A stretch of 64,000 nucleotides of DNA from Pseudomonas alloputida (GTDB lineage: Bacteria; Pseudomonadota; Gammaproteobacteria; Pseudomonadales; Pseudomonadaceae). Location of the stretch: contig NZ_CP128540.1 in assembly GCF_021283545.2 (NCBI RefSeq), positions 2,081,501 through 2,145,500 of the forward strand, given 5' to 3'. A program made the translations under genes and the position numbers. Positions 18,851 through 26,510 of the stretch are shown here, piece by piece. Under the pieces are notes generated by a model that did not search any database, was not told the origin of the DNA, and saw nothing but the letters and a program-made list of their open reading frames with translations. The stretch's first letter is position 1. Each line of letters starts with the position of its first letter.

Positions 18851-19411
18851 ATGAATATTCCAAACCTGCTCACCGTTCTACGCGTCCTGCTCATTCCGTG
18901 CTTCATTCTGCTGTTCTACATGCCCTATCAGTGGAGTTACATGGCCGCCAGCAGCGTATTCGCCGTAGCCGCCGCCACCGATTGGCTGGACGGCTACCTG
19001 GCCCGTCGACTGCAGCAGAGCACGCCGTTCGGCGCCTTCCTCGACCCGGTGGCCGACAAGCTGATGGTGGCAGTGGCCCTGGTGCTGCTGGTGCAGACCC
19101 ACGCCAACTTCTGGCTGACCCTGCCGGCGGCGGTCATCATCGGCCGCGAGATCGTGGTGTCTGCGCTGCGCGAGTGGATGGCCGAGCTAGGCGCGCGGGC
19201 GCATGTGGCGGTGTCCAACCTCGGTAAGTGGAAGACTGCGGCGCAGATGCTGGCGCTGGTGATCCTGCTGGGCAACCCGCCGGTGGTGACCTTCTGGGTG
19301 ATCCTGGGCTACGGGCTGCTGCTGGTGGCAGCGGGGCTGACGCTGTGGTCGATGGTGCACTACCTGCTGGCCGCCTGGCCGCACCTGCGCGAAGGCTCGG
19401 AAAAAAAATAA
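18851..19411 (+). CDS. pgsA: CDP-diacylglycerol--glycerol-3-phosphate 3-phosphatidyltransferase
   Basis: 186 aa inner-membrane enzyme from the ATG at 18851 ([15 protein letters not shown]), which fits the family start better than an upstream TTG. The CDP-alcohol phosphotransferase signature D-x2-DG-x2-AR-x8-G-x3-D-x3-D is complete at about residues 45-67 ([10 protein letters not shown] then [10 protein letters not shown]). It makes phosphatidylglycerol phosphate from CDP-diacylglycerol, the first committed step to PG and cardiolipin. It is the last protein gene before tRNA-Gly, 33 bp after uvrC. Confidence 0.95.
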   Translation: MNIPNLLTVLRVLLIPCFILLFYMPYQWSYMAASSVFAVAAATDWLDGYLARRLQQSTPFGAFLDPVADKLMVAVALVLLVQTHANFWLTLPAAVIIGREIVVSALREWMAELGARAHVAVSNLGKWKTAAQMLALVILLGNPPVVTFWVILGYGLLLVAAGLTLWSMVHYLLAAWPHLREGSEKK

Positions 19412-19431
19412 AAGTTTTTTGAATCAAGGGG

Positions 19432-19459
19432 TTGACGCTGTTTTAGAAATCGCTAGAAT
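19432..19459 (+). promoter_or_regulatory. Sigma-70 promoter of tRNA-Gly
   Basis: A TTGACG -35 box at 19432-19437 and a TAGAAT -10 box at 19454-19459 are separated by 16 bp, about 15 bp before the tRNA 5' end. An A-rich and T-rich run (19401-19420) precedes it and may serve as an UP-element or as the pgsA end. Confidence 0.8.
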
Positions 19460-19474
19460 GGCACCCATCACGAC

Positions 19475-19550
<76 letters not shown>

Positions 19551-19592
19551 AATAAAGATCTACAGGTTTCAGTCGAAGTCTGTAAGTCGTTG

Positions 19593-19619
19593 AAAAAAGG
19601 CCCTTCGGGGCCTTTTTTC
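19593..19619. terminator. Bidirectional intrinsic terminator
   Basis: A GGCCC-TTCG-GGGCC hairpin is flanked by A6 on the left and T6 on the right. It ends the tRNA-Gly transcript on the plus strand and can also end leftward transcription from the Dsb-like gene on the minus strand. Confidence 0.92.
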
Positions 19620-19708
19620 GTTCGAATGCATTCTGCCTCAATACCCCGCCCTCTACGAAATTCAAGTACAAACACCACAACGCGGCGCCCTGGCCGTGAC
19701 GCCGTGGG

Positions 19709-20374
19709 CTACCTGGACATATCGCTGATCACGTCAACGGGTATTTCAAAGATCTCGGGTGCGCTCAACAGGTCCACTGCGGACAGCAAGGCATCGGGAT
19801 CGATTGGGTCTTCCAGGATCAGCGTGTGCTGGGTGTGGTTGTCGGTCAGGCGCAGCGTGGGTGTAGCGTTAAATCCAATCTCCAAGGTTTCCGCTTTTTG
19901 CGTCTCCACGACTTGGGCAGCCCGTTCGCCGGCCAGGCAGCGTTGCAGGGACGGGCCGATGTCCGGATAGTCATGTCCAGCAGCCAACTCACGGCCGTTG
20001 CCTTGGCTATGTAAGTAGACCCGGAGCACGGCCCCCCAAACGCCTTCGCGACCCTCACCCTGGCCCAGGCATTCGACCCGCCGCGCTTCCCGACTTGCGG
20101 CCGGTTCATGCTGGGGGAGGGGCAGGTGACGCCAGGCCAGGTTGACGTGATCGTTGGTGACGATCCAGCGCTGCAGTTGCGGCAGGTAGGCCTGGCAGTG
20201 CGGGCATTCGAGTTCGGCGTAGAGGGTGAGGGTGAAGCGCGCTTCGGGGTTGCCGTAGATCCGCGGCGAGCCATCATCGGCGGTGGAACGAAAAGGTAGC
20301 GGCAGCCACCAGCACAGTGCCAAAACCGCGGCTGCGAGCCAGCCGCCGGCCCACTTTAGGTTGGTTGCACTCAT
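19709..20374 (-). CDS. DsbA-like thioredoxin-fold protein, fused in frame to an rhs fragment
   Basis: 221 aa if it starts at ATG 20374 (MSATNLKWAGG). Residues about 8-27 form an uncleaved signal or anchor segment (WAGGWLAAAVLALCWWLPL). A thioredoxin-fold domain follows with the redox motif CPHC (C57, C60) and a candidate cis-Pro loop (GFNATPTL). The reading frame continues upstream without a stop into rhs-derived codons as far as an in-frame TGA at about 20863, so a longer chimera starting at 20797 (362 aa) is possible. No good ribosome site precedes ATG 20374, and MSATN itself still resembles the rhs repeat. The original start of this gene may therefore have been lost. It is probably a periplasmic, membrane-anchored thiol oxidoreductase. 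Confidence 0.65.
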   Translation of the reverse strand: MSATNLKWAGGWLAAAVLALCWWLPLPFRSTADDGSPRIYGNPEARFTLTLYAELECPHCQAYLPQLQRWIVTNDHVNLAWRHLPLPQHEPAASREARRVECLGQGEGREGVWGAVLRVYLHSQGNGRELAAGHDYPDIGPSLQRCLAGERAAQVVETQKAETLEIGFNATPTLRLTDNHTQHTLILEDPIDPDALLSAVDLLSAPEIFEIPVDVISDMSR

Positions 20375-20849
20375 CCGTTGCCCGTTGGGGTCGTAGGTGT
20401 AATCGAGTTGCTGCTTCTTGCCCTGGTTGTCTGTGAAGGTGATGGACAGCAGATTGTCGGCCGCGTCGTAGCGGTAGTCGGTGGTGCCATCTTCGGTGCG
20501 CTTGCTGACAAGCCGGCCGATGGCGTCCCGCTCGAAGTCATGGCGGATGGCAGCCGTCCGTGTCGGCGGGGCATTATCGGACAGGGGCGGCTGCTCGTCA
20601 GGCGAGGGCACATGGGTAAGACGAATGACCTCATCCAGCACGTTGTAGGCATAGAGGCGGCCACTGCTATCCAGGTCTTTTTGTGCCACCAGCCGGTCCA
20701 GTTCGTCCCAGCCGAAGCGGTATGACTCGTCATTCTCGTTGGTGAGTTGCAGTAGCCGACCATAGGCGTCGTAGCGGAACTTCACGCTGTAGCCCATGGC
20801 GTCCGTGCGTTCGACCAGCCGGCCGCTGGGGTCGTAGCGAAATTGCAGG
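20375..20849 (-). pseudogene. Orphan rhs core fragment
   Basis: About 475 bp nearly identical to 23065-23540 inside the full-length rhs gene. Only a few codons differ (DSSG for DGSG, EVIRL for EVTRL, NQGKK for NKGEK). It encodes YD repeats but lacks the N-terminus and the DPxGL end, and an in-frame TGA lies just above its upstream edge. Similarity stops abruptly at about 20849 and at about 20360. It is a direct repeat of the rhs core on the far side of the immunity gene, as left by recombination at rhs loci. Its frame runs into the DsbA-like gene. Confidence 0.85.
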
Positions 20850-20950
20850 CCTCGAGCGGTTCATCGCCTGAACAAATTAAAGTCGCAGATCTCAGTAGTT
20901 CCTGATTGATTAAATGCGCCAGTGTGAGCGCTGATATATAAGAATGCTGG

Positions 20951-21412
20951 TCAGAGACTTTTATTGGGAATATGTTCTTTGAGAAGCTTGTCTGATATTC
21001 TGCTCCACCATGGTTTCTCAGTGTTGATTTGTTTGGGTGGGTTGGTGAATCGTTTGCTTTTCAGTGCGTTAATTATTAGCTCGTCAGATTCCTTGATTAT
21101 GTTGTCATCATGATGGAGGCCGAGTGTTGTCATGATGTTTATAGAATCAAATAAATGCCCTATTTTTTCGCTCTCCTCGTATAGTAACTCGCTTTCATGA
21201 GTGGATAGGCGCTTCAAGTATTCAAAGGTTAGTTGAATGACGTCAGGGAGTTTTGAGTTGTTAACGCTTGAAACAAATTCCATTAGAATTTCCCTGCTAG
21301 CTAGTTTGTCATTGCAAAGCCATGTGTAAATTTCGCTAGCCAGCATTTCAATGTCATGAGGTCTTCGGTATCCTTTTCTAATGGTAGCCATTATTTTTTT
21401 CTCAGGGGACAT
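20951..21412 (-). CDS. Probable immunity protein to the Rhs toxin tip
   Basis: 153 aa (or 146 from the ATG at 21391); an AGAGG lies about ten bases before ATG 21412. It starts 12 bp after the rhs stop on the same strand and has the same low G+C as the toxin tip, unlike the rhs core. The product is predicted helical, soluble and without signal peptide (HDIEMLASEIYTWLCNDKLA near residue 19), so it should act in the cytoplasm. Position and composition make it the cognate immunity protein. I do not recognise a family, and no function beyond context can be claimed. Confidence 0.75.
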   Translation of the reverse strand: MSPEKKIMATIRKGYRRPHDIEMLASEIYTWLCNDKLASREILMEFVSSVNNSKLPDVIQLTFEYLKRLSTHESELLYEESEKIGHLFDSINIMTTLGLHHDDNIIKESDELIINALKSKRFTNPPKQINTEKPWWSRISDKLLKEHIPNKSL

Positions 21413-21424
21413 AATCTAAAACCT

Positions 21425-24400
21425 CTAATTTGGAGTGCTGAATCCAGGTAGGCGCCTTAAGTTTGACCACGATTCAGGGAAATGAGTTAAAATAACAGGT
21501 ACTTTTCCTGTCTGACTGGTTGCGGTAAATAATCCAGTGTCAGGATCGTGATAGCCGACTCTTGGCTTGTTAGTGTACCGGTCCCTGTAGGTGAATTTTC
21601 TTCCATTTTGTATCGTCGTTCTTGCACTAAAATCGTATTCCTTCGCTGAATTTGCTCCTACTTGAGAGCCATGCTTTTCGAAATGATCTCTAAGTCCGGG
21701 CCCATTAAGGTTTTGACGTGCTCTATTCCATTTCGAGCTCTTGGCGACACCACAGAACAATCCAAGAGGGTCAATCCATGCCAGCGGGTTCGGTCCATAC
21801 GCGTATGAGTTTAACCCGCCTTCCAGTCCAATGGGATCCGGTTGAATAAAGTGACCAGTGGTAAAATCGTAGAACCTGAAGGTGTTGTAATGGAGGCTTA
21901 TTTCTCTGTCAACATACTGACCTTGATATCGCAGGTTCTGTTCTCTCGCCTGGTGTGGACTGTGCCACTCATCCCGCGTCTTCCCCCAGCCCTCATAATC
22001 GTTACGCCAAATCGCATTGCCATTCGCGTCAGTCAGTTGCTCGGGAAGCCCGGCCAGGTTGGTATGAAAATACTGAACCACCTCCCTACCCATCGACCCA
22101 TCGATCCGTGCTAGCGGCTCATAGCTGTCCGGAGTGGCATACACATACAAGCTAGCCAACCCACTCTGCACTTCTTGAAGCAAGCGCAACCCTTGCCAAT
22201 GAAACAGCACCCGCCGACGCGGCTCTGGATAGTCCCTCTGATAAACCTCCTTGCTGATCCGCCTCCCCAACGGGTCATAGGCAAACACCACCCGCTCACG
22301 CTCGCCACTGCGGTACTGCTCCACGCAAACCAGCCGCTGCTCGGCGTCGTACTCGAAATACTGCACCCAGTTGCTGCCGATCCGCTTCTCGCACAACCGT
22401 CCAAAGCGGTCGTAGCGATAGCGCTTGTCCTGATACACCAACACCCGGTTGTGCTTGATCAGGCCATTGAGCTTGGGGCCGTCGAACAGATTGCCGGCCT
22501 TGTCGTACTTGAAATCCTCGACCTGCGTGGCTTGCCAGTTGGGGCGTGACTGCTGGATGGTTTGCAGTTGCTCGTTGAGGTCGTAGCCGTAACGGTTGTG
22601 TCCCGAATAAGTCTTGCCCGTGTGGGGTAGGTCATGAAAGCGGCCGATGATCTGTTCGAGATGCGCGTTTTCGTCATTGGCCGCGTTGGTCATCCCGCGG
22701 CGCTGGGTCTGGGTCAGTACCTCGGCAATCAGGTTGTCGCTGGCATCGTAGCGATAGGCCTCGTCCAGCAGTGGCAGCACTTCAGCAGGGGCATCGCGGT
22801 AGTGAATAGCCTTTCCGGCCAGGCGACCGCTGGTGTCGTAGCGCGTGCGGGTGACCAGTTTGCCTTGGGTGCGCAGGACCTCGTCGTGCACCGCATCACG
22901 TTCGAAATCGCTGATCACCCGGCCGTTCAGGTTGATCTGGTGCAGGTGCCCGCTGCCGTAGTACAGGTGGTTGAGTTCACGTTGGTCGGGCAGGACCAGG
23001 GTCTGCAGATTGCCCAGCGGGTCATAGCGGTACTGCAGCAAGCCAGCGCTGTTGGTTTCGCTGAGCAGTTGCCCGTTGGCGTCGTAGGTGTAGTCGAGTT
23101 GCTGTTTTTCTCCTTTGTTGTCTGTGAAGGTGATGGACAGCAGATTGTCGGCGGCGTCGTAGCGGTAGTCGGTGGTGCCATCCTCGGTGCGCTTGCTGAC
23201 AAGCCGGCCGATGGCGTCCCGCTCGAAGTCATGGCGGATGGCAGCCGTCCGTGTCGGCGGGGCGTTGTCGGACAGCGGCGGCTGCTCGTCAGGCGAGGGC
23301 ACATGGGTAAGACGAGTGACCTCATCCAGCACGTTGTAGGCATAGAGGCGGCCACTGCCATCCAGGTCTTTTTGTGCCACCAGCCGGTCCAGTTCGTCCC
23401 AGCCGAAGCGGTATGACTCGTCATTCTCGTTGGTAAGTTGCAGTAGCCGACCATAGGCGTCGTAGCGGAATTTCACGCTGTAGCCCATGGCGTCCGTGCG
23501 TTCGACCAGCCGGCCGCTGGGGTCGTAGCGAAATTGCAGGGTTTTCTGGGCAGGGTCGATATAGCGCGTCAGTTGACCAGCGACATCAATTTCATAACGA
23601 TCAATGCGACCGTCCGGGCGTTCGCTTTCGACCAGATAACCACGTGCGTCGTAGCGGAAGTGGGTGTGTTCACCCCGGGCATTGATGCTTTCGCGCAAGC
23701 GGCCATGGGCGTCGTAGTGATACAGCGTCTGGGCATTGCTGCAGTCGCGGTAGCTGAGCAACTGACCGCACGTGTTCCAGCTCAGGTACTTGCTCTTTTC
23801 GAGGGCATCGGTGACCTGGGTAACACGGCCTTCCGGGTCGTATTGGTACTGTGTCTCGCGCCCCAGCGGGTCCTGCTGCCAGAGCAGATTGCCGTGGCTG
23901 TCGTAGCCGTATTGCCGAGTCCGTCCGGCTGTATCGGTGACCTGGATGGGTAGCGCCCAATGTCGTAGGTATTTGATGTGTTCGCTGCGGCCGAGGGGAT
24001 CGCGGGTTTCGATCAGGCGGCCGATATCGTCGTAGCTGTAGCGCCATTCGCCTCCTTGCGGGTCGATGCGCTTGATCAACTGTCCGGCGATCACTTCCGC
24101 CAGCCAGCAGTTGCCCTGAGGGTCGATGTGCTTATAGACCTCGTACAGTGGCCCCCAGTAGTAGTGATCACGGCGGCCGAGGTTGTCCGTGACGAGGGTT
24201 TCACCGGCTTCCAGGTTGTACTCGAACCGGTACTCTTCACCATCGCTGCCCCAGTGGCGAATCACTCGCCATTCGTGATCGGGTTGGGGCTCCAGCAGTG
24301 GAGGCAAGCGGTAGGGCGTGCCGTCCAGGCGCTTGGGAGTAGGGCGCGTTTCAGGAATGGCGAAGCGCGCCCATTCGTATTCGCGGACAGCACCGCTAGC

Positions 24401-25978
24401 CAGTTGATGGCTATTGAGATAGCCCTCGGGGGTGTAAGTGAAGCGGCGGACTCGTTGATCCGTCGCATCCAATACCTCATGCAGTTGCCCGTTGTCGGTG
24501 TAGCGATAGCTGACCAGCAGTTCGCTGCGTTCTACCGTAGGTGTTCCACCGTTTTTCAGGAACACCCGTGATACCTCACTGACACGCTGGGGATGCCTGG
24601 CGGCATAGTGAAGCTGCACGACCGTTTGGCCGTACTTGTCATAGAGGGCTTTCAGGCGCCCTTGTTCGTCGTACAGCAGGTCGAGGCAATTGAGATTGCG
24701 GTCGCCGAGCCTGATCAGCCGTGAGCGTTTCGGATTCAGCGGGTCGGTATCGAAGACCCGATAAAGCCCTTCATTGATATCTTCGACAACGGTCTGGCCG
24801 TCCTCCAGCTGGAAGAAGGCCAAGCCGTCCACGGCACTGATGAAGGCATCACCGGCACTGAGGCGGCCCAGTTCCAGTCGGTTACCGTCGTTGTCGATGT
24901 AGATCCACAGCGTACCGCCTTGAGGATGTGGGACGCGGGCCAGCTCCACTTCATAGGGGACACTCCAACCCATCCCCAGTAGACCGTCGCTGCGCATGTC
25001 CCTGCTGTCGTAGCGCCGTGCCCATTGGATGGCCAGCAAGCCTGGGAGATTGAAGTCGATGTCCTCCGGACCCTCCTGCAGCTTGCTCCCGGTGGCAACA
25101 GCAACCGGGTTGCCTAATGTGCACCCTTTGATGCGGCCAAACCTTCGGGAGATAAGCATCCCCGCAATAATCCCGGTAAACATCGCAATCTTGCTCTTGC
25201 CGTTGCGAATGTCCCGGACCGTCGCCGTACCGCCACCAATGCGCACATTGGGCGATACGTTTTCATTCACATCAATCGTGGCATCGCAGGTGGTCTTGTC
25301 ACCTGAACGCGCTGCGGGTTGGCCATTGATGAATACCTTGTCCGAGCCTTGCGCAATGAAGGTGTCGGGCAGGGGCGGGTGGCGCGAACAGCTGATCTTG
25401 TCTCCTTCAGCGGGCTCCGAGCCTGGGTTGGCCGGTGTGGTCACGGGCGGGTTGAAGATGTCACGTATGGCCATCCCCAGCCCCACGAACGGGACGAGAT
25501 AAGGCACCGCAGCCATGGCCATGGAACCGACGTTCTCCAGGATGGACGGTTCCTCTTGTTCAGTATCGGCTGCGCCGCCTCCAGGTGGGCCAGTGATGCC
25601 GGCCGCGCGCGCAGCGGGCTCACTGTTAATGAGCACATTGGTTGACCCGCTCTCGATTTTTCCGTAGGGATCGGGCGAGTCCACGCTGTTGCCAAGGCTG
25701 TCGCAAAAGCTGGAGATGGCGTCGCCGACAGTCTGGTCTTCGCCGACGGAAAGGGTGCTCACTGCTCCGACTGCCACACCCGCGACTGCGGCGATGGCGA
25801 CGCCAGCCGCACCGCCAGTGGCTACGGTGCCAACCACGGCCAAGCTGATGGCTGCGGCGACGGCCGCGGTGGCCGCTGCATAGATAACGGCCTCGGCAAC
25901 TGCGCTGATCATTTCAGCGGCAAGCGATGGATGAAGAATTGCGTCGCCCATTCGGGCGGCGTGAACGGTCTGCGCCAT
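21425..25978 (-). CDS. rhs: Rhs-family type VI secretion effector with prePAAR/PAAR N-terminus and polymorphic C-terminal toxin
   Basis: 1517 aa. Residues 7-16 (AARMGDAILH) match the prePAAR motif AARxxDxxxH. Two hydrophobic regions follow (about 22-78 and 150-180) with PAAR-like segments around them (INSEPAARAAG, INGQPAARSGD). A DUF6531-like entry and many YD repeats form the shell (about 300-1330). The RHS core ends with PNPLAWIDPLGL, the usual self-cleavage site, near residue 1407. The last 110 residues are the variable toxin: RDHFEKHGSQVG, SAKEYDFSARTT and YHDPDTGLFTATSQTGKVPV. That layout recalls BECR-fold RNase toxins, which is an inference. The upstream Eag chaperone and VgrG load it; the next gene should give immunity. 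Confidence 0.9.
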   Translation of the reverse strand: MAQTVHAARMGDAILHPSLAAEMISAVAEAVIYAAATAAVAAAISLAVVGTVATGGAAGVAIAAVAGVAVGAVSTLSVGEDQTVGDAISSFCDSLGNSVDSPDPYGKIESGSTNVLINSEPAARAAGITGPPGGGAADTEQEEPSILENVGSMAMAAVPYLVPFVGLGMAIRDIFNPPVTTPANPGSEPAEGDKISCSRHPPLPDTFIAQGSDKVFINGQPAARSGDKTTCDATIDVNENVSPNVRIGGGTATVRDIRNGKSKIAMFTGIIAGMLISRRFGRIKGCTLGNPVAVATGSKLQEGPEDIDFNLPGLLAIQWARRYDSRDMRSDGLLGMGWSVPYEVELARVPHPQGGTLWIYIDNDGNRLELGRLSAGDAFISAVDGLAFFQLEDGQTVVEDINEGLYRVFDTDPLNPKRSRLIRLGDRNLNCLDLLYDEQGRLKALYDKYGQTVVQLHYAARHPQRVSEVSRVFLKNGGTPTVERSELLVSYRYTDNGQLHEVLDATDQRVRRFTYTPEGYLNSHQLASGAVREYEWARFAIPETRPTPKRLDGTPYRLPPLLEPQPDHEWRVIRHWGSDGEEYRFEYNLEAGETLVTDNLGRRDHYYWGPLYEVYKHIDPQGNCWLAEVIAGQLIKRIDPQGGEWRYSYDDIGRLIETRDPLGRSEHIKYLRHWALPIQVTDTAGRTRQYGYDSHGNLLWQQDPLGRETQYQYDPEGRVTQVTDALEKSKYLSWNTCGQLLSYRDCSNAQTLYHYDAHGRLRESINARGEHTHFRYDARGYLVESERPDGRIDRYEIDVAGQLTRYIDPAQKTLQFRYDPSGRLVERTDAMGYSVKFRYDAYGRLLQLTNENDESYRFGWDELDRLVAQKDLDGSGRLYAYNVLDEVTRLTHVPSPDEQPPLSDNAPPTRTAAIRHDFERDAIGRLVSKRTEDGTTDYRYDAADNLLSITFTDNKGEKQQLDYTYDANGQLLSETNSAGLLQYRYDPLGNLQTLVLPDQRELNHLYYGSGHLHQINLNGRVISDFERDAVHDEVLRTQGKLVTRTRYDTSGRLAGKAIHYRDAPAEVLPLLDEAYRYDASDNLIAEVLTQTQRRGMTNAANDENAHLEQIIGRFHDLPHTGKTYSGHNRYGYDLNEQLQTIQQSRPNWQATQVEDFKYDKAGNLFDGPKLNGLIKHNRVLVYQDKRYRYDRFGRLCEKRIGSNWVQYFEYDAEQRLVCVEQYRSGERERVVFAYDPLGRRISKEVYQRDYPEPRRRVLFHWQGLRLLQEVQSGLASLYVYATPDSYEPLARIDGSMGREVVQYFHTNLAGLPEQLTDANGNAIWRNDYEGWGKTRDEWHSPHQAREQNLRYQGQYVDREISLHYNTFRFYDFTTGHFIQPDPIGLEGGLNSYAYGPNPLAWIDPLGLFCGVAKSSKWNRARQNLNGPGLRDHFEKHGSQVGANSAKEYDFSARTTIQNGRKFTYRDRYTNKPRVGYHDPDTGLFTATSQTGKVPVILTHFPESWSNLRRLPGFSTPN

Positions 25979-26031
25979 TGGCGGTAAGCTCCTAGCAATC
26001 CGAAAGTCCTTGTCCTGGGGCGTGGAGAGGC

Positions 26032-26463
26032 TCAGGCAAATCGGAGCTCGTCTTTAAGCGCGCGCCAGTGGCTGATATCGTCGTCACTCAAAGGCCCAGG
26101 CTTGCTGTAGTTGAGCACCAGCATCCGTTGCTGTCCCGGTATCAGGCAGGCCGCCTGAAGCTGGTAGTGGGGCTTGTCGCCGACCATGAACTGGATGGCC
26201 ATTTCCCGACTGTCGACGGGATGCTCATTGCTTCCAAGGCGGGTCACTTTCGCGGGCGTAATGGTCAGCGCCTTTGACTTCTTCCGTAATACGTTCAGTT
26301 GCTCCTCCAAGGCCTCATCCAGGGTCTTGGTGGTTGCAACAGGGCTGCGAGCGATCACCAACGTGGTTTGCCTGTCGGGAAAGCGCAGCATGTTCAGCGT
26401 CGAGTCCTCGTGGGCTTCATCACCCAGATTGAGGATTACATCGTGCGTCAGGTATCGGGTCAT
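26032..26463 (-). CDS. Eag-type effector chaperone (DUF1795/DcrB-like)
   Basis: 143 aa. The fold signature fits DUF1795 proteins: a short N-terminal strand region, RFPDRQTTLVIARSPV near residue 27, and a C-terminal LVLNYSKPGPLSDDD. Eag chaperones bind and shield the transmembrane segments of prePAAR-containing effectors and hand them to VgrG. This gene sits exactly between vgrG and rhs, and the rhs product has both prePAAR and two hydrophobic regions, so the pairing is strong. It is cytoplasmic, with no signal peptide. Confidence 0.85.
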   Translation of the reverse strand: MTRYLTHDVILNLGDEAHEDSTLNMLRFPDRQTTLVIARSPVATTKTLDEALEEQLNVLRKKSKALTITPAKVTRLGSNEHPVDSREMAIQFMVGDKPHYQLQAACLIPGQQRMLVLNYSKPGPLSDDDISHWRALKDELRFA

Positions 26464-26510
26464 CTTGGGTAAGTCCTTTTTGAGTTCAGTGCAGGGTGGC
26501 TGGGCGAGCG

